This document shows positions 1 to 8,801 of a stretch of DNA of 8,801 bases, piece by piece; the first letter of the stretch is position 1, and each line of letters opens with the position of its first letter. The notes under the pieces are model-generated. The model ran no database searches, was not told the DNA's origin, and saw only the letters and a list, made by a program, of their open reading frames with translations. The translations under genes were made by a program, and so were the position numbers. The DNA is from Rhodococcus sp. IITR03 (GTDB taxonomy: Bacteria > Actinomycetota > Actinomycetes > Mycobacteriales > Mycobacteriaceae), in assembly GCA_001017865.1 (NCBI GenBank), contig LATQ01000001.1, positions 2,045,188 to 2,053,988 on the forward strand. Direction: 5' to 3'.

Positions 1-1
1 G

Positions 2-709
2 GCACGCCGCGCGTTGCAACTGGCGGGGGCCGACGGAACGCCGCGCCTGGCCGACGAACTCGCCCGCCGCGGACTCCTGCATCGGCAACGGTTGCGACAG
101 TTGGGCATCCCGCTCGAACGGGGAGAGCACCTGACGGTCGGGCCGTGGCTCGTCGCACCCGGCCTCGCGAAGGCTGTCGCCGACCGGCTGCCCACACTCG
201 TGCAGGCCCACGCCCGCGCCCACCCACTGGATCCGGCGGCGCCGTTGACGGTGCTGGCGTCGCAACTTCGTCTTCCCACACCCGACCTCGTCCGGGCGCT
301 GGTGCGACCTCCGCTCGAAGTGGTCGGGGGACGGGTGATCGCTCCCGGTGCCGACGGTCTACCGCCGAAGATCCGCAAGGCCGTCGAGCAGGTGCGCCGC
401 GATCTGTCGGCCGCTCCGTTCGCGGCTCCGACCGCCGATCGCCTGCGCGAGCTCGCCTCGACGACCGGGCCCTCGGCGCGGCCGAACGCAGCGACGGTTG
501 TGGCGGCGGGCCCGGGCATCGTCCTGCTCCCCGACGCCGCCGACACGGCCGTGGAGCTGCTGGGCGAATTGGACCAGCCGTTCACGACCAGTGCCGCGCG
601 CGAGCGGCTGGGAACGACACGGCGGGTGGTCCTGCCGTTGCTCGACCGGCTCGACAAGGCGGGTCGCACACGCCGGCTCCCCGACGACCGCCGCGAGATC
701 GTCCGCTAG
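2..709 (+). CDS. selB: Selenocysteine-specific elongation factor SelB, C-terminal part (5' truncated by window)
   Basis: This is the C-terminal portion (about 235 residues) of SelB, the GTPase that delivers Sec-tRNA(Sec) to UGA codons followed by a SECIS hairpin. The reading frame is already open at base 2 and the gene begins upstream of the window; the TTG at 14 is not a credible start. The GTPase domain is not visible. What remains resembles the winged-helix tail that binds the SECIS RNA. Recognisable features are the LAGADGTPRLADELARRG stretch near the left edge, the GPWLVAP segment, and a final helix-turn-helix-like unit (PFTTSAARERLGTTRR through LLDRLDKAGRTRRL) typical of SelB ends. The stop is TAG at 707-709. 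No frame disruption is seen, unlike every other coding gene here. The gene converges on gdhA, with a hairpin between them. SelB implies that selA, selD, selC and at least one selenoprotein, often formate dehydrogenase, lie elsewhere in the genome. Family recognition is from sequence character, without a search. Confidence 0.85.
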   Translation, partial: ARRALQLAGADGTPRLADELARRGLLHRQRLRQLGIPLERGEHLTVGPWLVAPGLAKAVADRLPTLVQAHARAHPLDPAAPLTVLASQLRLPTPDLVRALVRPPLEVVGGRVIAPGADGLPPKIRKAVEQVRRDLSAAPFAAPTADRLRELASTTGPSARPNAATVVAAGPGIVLLPDAADTAVELLGELDQPFTTSAARERLGTTRRVVLPLLDRLDKAGRTRRLPDDRREIVR

Positions 710-739
710 AACAGCCGTCCCCGCCCTCCCCGAGGCGAG

Positions 740-807
740 GATTCTTCACCCGAAACACGAAGTGCGGGTACCGAACTCCTCGGTACCCGCACTTCGCATG
801 AAGAATC
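740..807. terminator. Two-tier hairpin between convergent selB and gdhA, probable bidirectional terminator
   Basis: The inner stem is a perfect 16-bp inverted repeat: CGAAGTGCGGGTACCG at 758-773 pairs with 781-796 around a 7-nt loop (774-780). An outer 9-bp stem, GATTCTTCA at 740-748, pairs with TGAAGAATC at 799-807. The two tiers are separated by an asymmetric internal loop (9 nt on the left, 2 nt on the right). It lies 31 nt after the selB stop and 33 nt after the gdhA stop on the other strand, the expected place for a shared terminator of convergent genes. There is no clear U-tract on either strand, which is common in high-GC actinobacteria. The terminator role is inferred from position and stem strength. 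Confidence 0.75.
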
Positions 808-810
808 GGT

Positions 811-2187
<1,377 letters not shown>

Positions 2188-2210
2188 CTACCTGACTCTG
2201 TGAGGATTCT

Positions 2211-2226
2211 GTAACAAGGGTTTTAC
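2211..2226 (-). promoter_or_regulatory. Candidate GlnR-type site upstream of gdhA
   Basis: The plus strand reads GTAACAAGGGTTTTAC, which matches the AC-n9-AC pattern described for the nitrogen regulator GlnR in mycobacteria and partly fits the GTnAC half-site of the Streptomyces GlnR box. It lies 24 nt upstream of the gdhA GTG and just downstream of the candidate -10 at 2234-2239, so it would overlap the transcription start, a position that suits repression. The motif is short and degenerate and could occur by chance. Nitrogen control of glutamate dehydrogenase is known in related actinobacteria, which is the main reason to list it. Confidence 0.3.
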
Positions 2227-2233
2227 GACGAAA

Positions 2234-2239
2234 ACTATA
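2234..2239 (-). promoter_or_regulatory. gdhA: Candidate -10 element of the gdhA promoter
   Basis: On the minus strand these bases read TATAGT, a good match to the actinobacterial TANNNT -10 hexamer, inside an A/T-rich island (2221-2239) that stands out from the GC-rich surroundings. No convincing -35 is present 16-18 nt upstream. Near that position the plus strand has two TTAGC copies (2251-2255 and 2261-2265) spaced one helical turn apart. The element sits about 47 nt before the gdhA start, a reasonable leader length. Confidence 0.4.
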
Positions 2240-2382
2240 GGGTGTGGCCCTTAGCATGTGTTAGCCCGCCTCCAAGGTGGGATGAGAAACACACGGTCCG
2301 AACGGCCTGTCCGTCGGGCGGATTGCCCGGTTCATCGGTACGATGTGCGACCCCGCGGCGGCGCTGCGCCGACGGTCGGAGG

Positions 2383-2456
2383 TGCCCCCGGCAGGACTCG
2401 AACCTGCGACCTAGAGATTAGAAGGCTCTTGCTCTATCCATCTGAGCTACGGAGGC
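2383..2456 (-). tRNA. tRNA-Arg (anticodon UCU)
   Basis: The minus strand folds into a complete 74-nt tRNA. The acceptor stem is GCCTCCG paired with CGGGGGC (one G-U pair), with discriminator A. The D arm is GCTC/GAGC, the anticodon loop is CTTCTAA with anticodon TCT, and the T arm is GCAGG-TTCGAGT-CCTGC. Anticodon UCU reads AGA and AGG arginine codons, which are rare in such a high-GC genome, so this should be a low-demand tRNA. The bases after the discriminator are CCT, so the terminal CCA is not fully encoded and would be completed by nucleotidyltransferase. The anticodon stem has four pairs plus a C31-U39 mismatch beside the loop. The gene lies between dedA and gdhA on the same strand, and stems at both ends suggest it is transcribed alone. 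Confidence 0.95.
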
Positions 2457-2471
2457 GCGGCCAGAATCTTA

Positions 2472-2512
2472 GCGGGTGCTCCTGCGGTCGCCGCACACAC
2501 CCTCGTACCCGC
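2472..2512 (-). terminator. Nested inverted repeats after dedA, candidate terminator
   Basis: Between the dedA stop (2518) and the tRNA (2456), an outer 6-bp stem (GCGGGT at 2472-2477 with ACCCGC at 2507-2512) encloses an inner 5-bp stem with a 3-nt loop (TGCGG-TCG-CCGCA at 2483-2495). It begins 6 nt past the dedA stop in the direction of transcription. There is no U-tract. It probably separates dedA transcription from the tRNA gene, but the stems are short for GC-rich DNA. Confidence 0.4.
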
Positions 2513-2517
2513 CGGGA

Positions 2518-3173
2518 TCAGCGCTCGAGCGTGCTGCCGCGTTCGTCGTCGGGGCTCGATTCGCCCCGGGGAATGTCCACTCGACCGGTCTTGAACCGCT
2601 GGATGAGATGGTCGATTCCGACACCCAGGACCACTGCGACGCAGATGGCACCGCGGCGCCGAACAGCGGCTGCGATTCGAACCAGCCGCCGACGAGACGC
2701 CCCACGAACGCCGAGTACAGCGCCCAGGTCGTACCGCCGAGGATCGTGAGGGGCACGAACTTCTGTCGCGGGTAGCGGGTCGCTCCGGCCGTCATGTTCA
2801 CGGCGATCCGACCGATCGGGATGTATCGCGCCGTGAGGATCACTGCGGCGCCGCGCTTGTCGAGTCCGCGCCGCGCCCACGCGAAGGCGGCCTGCGCCTT
2901 CGGGCGGCGCATCCACCGGAACCGTTCGGTGCCGACCTTCCGTCCGATCGCGTAGGCGATGTTGTCGCCGATGATCGCGCCGAGCGCCGCGAGCACGATG
3001 ACGATCCACAGATAGGGACGTCCCGTCGAACCCGAGAGGGACGACAGGGTGACCAGGACGGTCTCGCTGGGCACCGGTGGGAAGAAGCCGTCGAGCGTGC
3101 ACACGGCGAAGAGCAACGGGTAGACCCACAGGGCTGCGGCCTGGCCGATGATGAATTCGTTGATCACGTCCAT
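2518..3173 (-). CDS. DedA/VTT-family membrane protein (one apparent single-base loss)
   Basis: Integral membrane protein of the DedA (VTT/SNARE-associated) family. Some members act as lipid-carrier flippases or affect membrane homeostasis; the specific substrate here cannot be told. The intact product is about 218 residues, typical for the family. Family features in order are an N-terminal hydrophobic segment ending in DGFFPPVPSE (about 28-37), a hydrophobic helix followed by GDNIAYAIGR (about 69-78), and the conserved ARYIPIGR motif (about 115-122) with its essential-type arginines, followed by MTAGATRYPRQKF. A last transmembrane helix and a charged tail ending in STLER complete it. The frame breaks at 2649, where one C appears missing: the helix AAVAICVAVVLGVGI continues in the next frame and stops at TGA 2518-2520. 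Without that correction the product would have an unrelated polar tail reaching 2469. The ATG at 3173 has no close Shine-Dalgarno; a GGGAG lies about 15 nt upstream, so the start is moderately sure. It is divergent from coxM. Confidence 0.88.
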
Positions 3174-3339
3174 GGATATGCGTGGTGCTCCCGTCGCGTC
3201 GGCCGGTCGGCTCCTTCCACGCTATCCGCTCGCGCCGCCGAGAGCTCCTGACGAGGACGGTCGGCTCTCCACTCGCCGCCCCGGACATGGGGGTCCGGTC
3301 CAGATCGTCCGTTTCGCCCCACGGATCGTGGCTCGGGGC

Positions 3340-3345
3340 TAACCT
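3340..3345 (+). promoter_or_regulatory. Weak candidate -10 for the cox cluster
   Basis: TAACCT at 3340-3345 fits the loose actinobacterial TANNNT -10 pattern and sits 74 nt before the coxM ATG, within the 246-bp divergent region between dedA and coxM (3174-3419). I see no good -35 hexamer 16-18 nt upstream and no strong inverted repeat for an activator. The rest of this region holds no credible gene, so the cox promoter must lie here unless the cluster is transcribed from further away, which the divergent dedA makes unlikely. Confidence 0.25.
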
Positions 3346-3408
3346 GGGCGCCGAAGGGGGAAGTGCGGACGGATCGGCGGGGGACAACCGATGCGTCCGC
3401 CCGAGGGT

Positions 3409-3413
3409 GGGAG
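3409..3413 (+). promoter_or_regulatory. coxM: Ribosome binding site of coxM
   Basis: GGGAG, 6 nt before the ATG at 3420. It fixes that ATG as the start over the in-frame GTG at 3363, which would add 19 residues unlike the family N-terminus. Confidence 0.7.
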
Positions 3414-3419
3414 TTCTTC

Positions 3420-4304
3420 ATGCAGGTTCCTGGCCCGTTCGAATACGCGCGCGCAACCGGAGTGGAGCACGCCGTCGAGTTGCTCGACCGGCACGGAGAA
3501 GGTGCCCGCGTCGTCGCCGGCGGACACAGCCTTCTCCCGATGATGAAACTGAGGCTCGCGAATCCGGAATACCTGATCGACATCAACGACCTCGGGGACG
3601 AACTCGACCACATCACGGTCGAACCCGAGGTCGTTCGCATCGGTGCCCTCGTGCGCCACCGTCGACTACTCGAATCCGACGAACTCGCCGGCATCTTCCC
3701 GATCTTCCGGGACGCGGAGAAGGTCATCGCCGATCCGGTCGTCCGCAATCGCGGGACGCTCGGAGGTCGATCTGCCAGGCCGACCCCGCCGAGGACCTGT
3801 CGACGGTCTGCGCGGTGCTCGGTGCGACATGCGTCGTCCGCGGGCCGGCGGGGGTGCGCGAGCTCGCCTTCGACGACTTCCATCTCGGTGCCTACGAGAC
3901 GGCGGTCGCTCCGAACGAGTTGCTCGTCGAGGTGCGACTGCCGCGGAAGGGCACCGCCTCCAGCGCGTACGAGAAGGTCGAGCGTCGCGCGGGGGGACTG
4001 GGCGGTGGCCGCGGCGGGCGCCGCGCTGTGGTGTCGGCACGACGGACGCATCACCGACGCGCGTGTCGGGCTGACGGCGGTGCGCGCCGACGAGGCGGCG
4101 CTGTCGAGGGTGTCCGAGCTGTTGCGCGGCTCGCCGGTCTCGGAGGAGTTGTTCCGCGAGGCGGGAGCGGCGGCCGCGTCGGCATGCGATCCCGAGACCG
4201 ATCAGCGCGGCACCGCCGCCTACAAGCGTCACCTCGCATCGGAGTTGACGGTGCGGGCCCTGCGCCGATCCGCCGAACGTCTCGGCGCCACCGAAAGGGT
4301 GTGA
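3420..4304 (+). CDS. coxM: Aerobic CO dehydrogenase medium (FAD) subunit CoxM (two compensating frame shifts)
   Basis: FAD-binding subunit of the molybdenum CO dehydrogenase; it takes electrons from the CoxS iron-sulfur clusters and passes them towards the respiratory chain. The product is 294 residues, normal for CoxM. The family start [12 protein letters not shown] is followed by the first FAD motif AGGHSLLP (33-40) and the second, RGTLGGS (about 111-117), then the CO dehydrogenase C-domain ending near [15 protein letters not shown]. The frame is lost at 3765-3766 (a G missing in GGS) and regained at 3991-3996, where six Gs stand where five give [16 protein letters not shown]. Between these points conserved sequence such as [17 protein letters not shown] reads in another frame. 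A loss and a gain that cancel, with conservation throughout, indicate sequence errors. The ATG at 3420 has a GGGAG ribosome site. This is the first gene of the cluster, 4 nt before coxS. CoxM-like subunits also occur in other molybdenum hydroxylases; the form I CoxL downstream sets the assignment. Confidence 0.93.
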   Translation: MQVPGPFEYARATGVEHAVELLDRHGEGARVVAGGHSLLPMMKLRLANPEYLIDINDLGDELDHITVEPEVVRIGALVRHRRLLESDELAGIFPIFRDAEKVIADPVVRNRGTLGGRSARPTPPRTCRRSARCSVRHASSAGRRGCASSPSTTSISVPTRRRSLRTSCSSRCDCRGRAPPPARTRRSSVARGDWAVAAAGAALWCRHDGRITDARVGLTAVRADEAALSRVSELLRGSPVSEELFREAGAAAASACDPETDQRGTAAYKRHLASELTVRALRRSAERLGATERV

Positions 4305-4308
4305 ACCG

Positions 4309-4792
4309 ATGCAGATCTCGATGACGGTCAACGGCGAGAGTGTCACCGCCGACGTCGAACCCCGGACACTGCTCGTGCACTTCCTGCGCGACCACCTCGG
4401 TCTGACCGGAACGCACTGGGGATGCGACACGAGCAACTGCGGAACGTGTGTCGTCGCCGTGGACGGCGAGCCGGTGAAGTCGTGCACCACGCTGGCGGTC
4501 ATGGCCGCCGGCCACGAGGTGCTCACCGTCGAGGGACTCGAACGCGACGGTGTCCTCGACCCCGTGCAAGAAGGCTTCGTGCGTTGCCACGGACTGCAGT
4601 GCGGCTTCTGCACCCCGGGAATGATGATCACCGCGCGGTCCCTGCTCGACCGCGATCCCGACCCCGACGAGGCGACCATCCGCGAGGCGATCTCCGGCAG
4701 ATCTGCCGCTGCACCGGCTACACCACCATCGTCCGGTCGGTCCGGTGGGCCGCCGAACACTCCTCGAAGGCGCAACCCACGGAGGTGTCGTG

Positions 4793-4793
<1 letters not shown>
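4309..4793 (+). CDS. coxS: Aerobic CO dehydrogenase small ([2Fe-2S]) subunit CoxS (one apparent single-base loss)
   Basis: Iron-sulfur subunit carrying two [2Fe-2S] clusters that link the Mo-Cu site of CoxL to the FAD of CoxM. The intact length is about 161 residues, as in the family. The plant-ferredoxin-type domain has Cys39, Cys44, Cys47 and Cys59 (in [10 protein letters not shown] and KSC). The helical second domain has Cys98 and Cys101 (CGFCTPGM) and Cys133 and Cys135 (CRCTGY), so all eight ligands are present once the frame is restored. The break is at 4696-4697, where GGG appears as GG between AISG and QICRC. Without correction the reading frame runs on into coxL with a garbled stretch. 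The ATG at 4309 follows AAAGGG with 9 nt spacing. The stop TGA (4791-4793) overlaps the coxL ATG by one base, pointing to translational coupling. Confidence 0.94.
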
Positions 4794-7183
<2,390 letters not shown>

Positions 7184-7216
7184 GCGACGCGACCGGAGGA
7201 TGCCAGTGGAGCGATC

Positions 7217-7221
7217 GGAGG
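7217..7221 (+). promoter_or_regulatory. Ribosome binding site favouring the ATG at 7230 for the XdhC-like gene
   Basis: GGAGG with 8 nt to the ATG at 7230. A second GGAGG at 7195-7199 directly abuts the in-frame ATG at 7200 with no spacing, so that ATG is a poor start. The family N-terminus also begins close to the 7230 Met. Confidence 0.6.
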
Positions 7222-7229
7222 ACGGGGAC

Positions 7230-8140
7230 ATGGATCTCGCGGTGCGGGCGGAGCAGTTGCGCAGTGAACGACGACCGTTCGTCGAAGCGACGGTCGTGCG
7301 GGCGCAACCACCGACGTCCGCACATTCGGGCGACCGGGCACTCGTCCTCGCCGACGGCACGATCGAGGGGTTCGTCGGCGGGCAGTGCACCGAGAGTTCC
7401 GTGCGCGAAGCGTCCCGCACGGTGCTCGCACGAGGGGAGAGCATGCTCCTGCGGGTGCTGCCCGCCGGGGCCGGCGAGTTCCCCGACGCCCCGGGAGCGA
7501 CGATCGCGGTCAACCCGTGCATGTCCGGTGGGGCCACCGAGATCTTCCTCGAACCGCGGATGCCCGCGATTGTGGTGGCCGTCTTCGGGGACTCGCCCGT
7601 CGCCGAGGCCGTGGGCGACTTCGCGCGGCGCGTCGAGTACTCGGTGGAACCGATCCGGGGGACGCGCGTGCCCGCCGAGGCGTCGGTGGTGATCGTCGCG
7701 AGCCACGGGGGCGACGAGGCGAGTGTGATCCGTGCGGCTCTGGATGCCGGGAGCCGATACGTCGGCCTGGTCGCGAGTCGCACCCGGGGTGCCGCGGTGC
7801 TCGACGAGGTGGAGCCGACCGACGAGGAGCGTGCCCGCATCCACACCCCGGTCGGCCTCGACATCGGTGCCCGCACCCCGGCGGAGATCGGTTTGTCGAT
7901 CGTCGCCGACATCGTGCGGGTCGCGCGCAGCGGTGGGTTGGCCCGATCCTCCGAGGAGAGCGCGCAACGCATCGAGGTGCCGAGGGAGACGGGCCCGAAG
8001 CCGCGCACGGCCGTCGACCCGGTGTGCGGGATGACCGTCACGGTCACCGAGTCGACCCCGCACCTCGTCGTCGCCGGGCGGACGGTGTGGTTCTGCTGCC
8101 CGGCTGCCGCCGCCGCTACGAGAAGGACGACGTGGCGTGA
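7230..8140 (+). CDS. XdhC/CoxI-family maturation protein with C-terminal YHS-like Cys domain (one apparent single-base loss)
   Basis: Member of the XdhC/CoxI family, which binds molybdenum cofactor and helps its sulfuration and insertion into molybdenum hydroxylases. Restored length is about 303 residues. The N-terminal XdhC/CoxI domain shows PFVEATVVRAQPPTSA, GDRALVLADGTIEGFVGGQC (about 34-53) and the conserved region after it. The central Rossmann-like domain runs from AIVVAVFGDSPVAEAVGDF to the family signature TPVGLDIGARTPAEIGLSI. Its nucleotide loop (GDSPVA) lacks the usual GxGxxG. About 20 residues after the Rossmann domain comes a short Cys-rich tail: VDPVCGMTV (Cys266) and, once a G missing at 8102-8103 is restored, FCCPGCRRRYEKD (Cys289, Cys290, Cys293). 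This resembles YHS metal-binding domains found near copper transporters. The stop TGA at 8138-8140 overlaps the next gene's GTG by 4 nt. The product probably matures the CoxL Mo-Cu site. It may correspond to CoxF or CoxI of the classical cluster; I cannot decide which. Confidence 0.85.
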
Positions 8141-8801
8141 GCGATCCGTCGTCCCCGGGCATCTTCACCGACGTCGACGACGTGGTCGCCAGGTTCGACG
8201 ACCACGACCATCTGCTCGATCAGGCACCGCCGCCGCGATCCACCTCGCGGTCGCGCTGGGCCGACCACTGTTGCTCGAGGGCGAACCCGGGGTCGGCAAG
8301 ACCACCGCAGCGAAGGTCCTCGCGCAGATCCTCGGTAGCCCGCTGATCCGGTTGCAGTGCTACGAGGGACTGTCGGTCGCCGAGGCCCTCTACGACTGGA
8401 ACTACCAGCGTCAACTGCTCGCGATCCGGCTCGCCGAAGCGCGCGGCGAGGTTCCCGCCGAGGCCGACCTGTACTCCGAGGAGTATCTCCTCGAACGCCC
8501 GATCCTGCGCTGCGTCCGCCATCGCGGCGACAGACCCGCCGTCCTGCTCGTCGACGAGATCGACCGCGCCGACGACGAATTCGAGGCGCTGTTGCTCGAG
8601 TTCCTGGGGGAGTTCGCCGTCACCGTCCCGGAGCTCGGCACCCTCACTGCGACCCGCCCGCCCGTCGTGGTGCTCACCTCCAACCGGAGCCGCGACCTGC
8701 ACGACGCACTGCGAAGGGTCTGCCTGTACCACTGGATCGACTTTCCCGACCGTGCCCGCGCGGCGGCGATCCTGCGTCGCACGGTACCGTCGGCGAACGC
8801 C
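8137..8801 (+). CDS. coxD: MoxR-type AAA+ ATPase, CoxD-like (3' truncated by window; one apparent single-base loss)
   Basis: AAA+ ATPase of the MoxR family. In CO dehydrogenase clusters this is CoxD, which with the VWA protein CoxE is needed to build the Mo-S-Cu centre. The start GTG at 8137 overlaps the preceding TGA (GTGA), giving MSDPSSPGIFTDVDDVVARF. The frame breaks at 8223-8224, where GGG seems read as GG; after it the family sequence GTAAAIHLAVALGRPLLLEG continues in another frame that stays open to the last base. Motifs are Walker A GEPGVGKT (about 49-56), IRLQCYEGL, YDWNYQRQLL, Walker B LLVDEID (Asp140, Glu141), FLGEF, and sensor-1 VVLTSNRSRDL. About 222 residues are visible out of roughly 280-300 usual for the family. 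The symbol rests on cluster context, since MoxR ATPases have many roles. CoxE would be expected just beyond the right edge. Confidence 0.85.

Noticed and set aside
2356..2374. Small GC-rich hairpin downstream of the tRNA (around GGCG-CTG-CGCC), with another at 2315-2329
   Set aside because: The stems are only 4-5 bp and have no U-tract. Such pairings are frequent by chance in this base composition, so I do not list them as terminators.
2258..2749. Plus-strand open frame across the tRNA and the end of dedA
   Set aside because: It reads through a tRNA gene on the other strand and gives an Arg-rich product without domains.

Overview
The window is high-GC DNA with strongly GC-biased third codon positions, GTG as well as ATG starts, and protein families typical of Actinobacteria. 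The glutamate dehydrogenase, the SelB C-terminus and the arrangement of the CO dehydrogenase genes fit a mycolic-acid actinobacterium, most likely Rhodococcus or a close relative. That genus call is an inference from sequence character, not from a database search.

Layout, left to right. (1) The 3' end of selB, the selenocysteine-specific elongation factor (+), enters from the left edge and stops at 709. (2) A two-tier hairpin (740-807) lies between selB and the convergent gdhA. It is followed by a 28-bp imperfect tandem duplication (811-866) that copies the last codons and stop of gdhA. (3) gdhA, NADP-type glutamate dehydrogenase (-), spans 841-2187, with a possible GlnR-type site and a -10 element upstream. 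(4) A tRNA-Arg(UCU) gene (-) lies at 2383-2456. (5) A DedA/VTT-family membrane protein (-) lies at 2518-3173, with a candidate terminator between it and the tRNA. (6) A 246-bp divergent intergenic region leads into a plus-strand cluster: coxM (FAD subunit), coxS ([2Fe-2S] subunit), coxL (Mo/Cu catalytic subunit), an XdhC/CoxI-family maturation protein with a C-terminal YHS-like Cys domain, and a MoxR-type AAA+ ATPase (CoxD-like) that runs off the right edge.

The plus-strand cluster is the main biological content. CoxL carries the AYxCSFR active-site loop of form I aerobic CO dehydrogenase, so the enzyme is predicted to oxidise CO to CO2 and pass electrons from the Mo-Cu site through the CoxS iron-sulfur clusters to the FAD of CoxM. 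The genes are packed tightly: coxM-coxS are 4 nt apart, coxS-coxL overlap by 1 nt, and the XdhC-like gene and the ATPase gene overlap by 4 nt. This points to one operon in which the last two genes serve cofactor maturation.

A strong technical signal runs through the window. Every protein-coding gene except the selB fragment is broken by single-base shifts in G/C runs: eleven apparent losses and one apparent gain. Conserved protein sequence resumes at once in another frame, and in gdhA, coxM and coxL the shifts add up to a multiple of three. These look like uncorrected homopolymer errors in a draft sequence, not gene decay, so the genes are annotated here as whole CDSs across the shifts. I found no insertion sequence, CRISPR array, phage gene or clearly new system. 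The most interesting items are the YHS domain fused to the XdhC-like protein, the 3'-end duplication of gdhA and the inter-gene hairpin.
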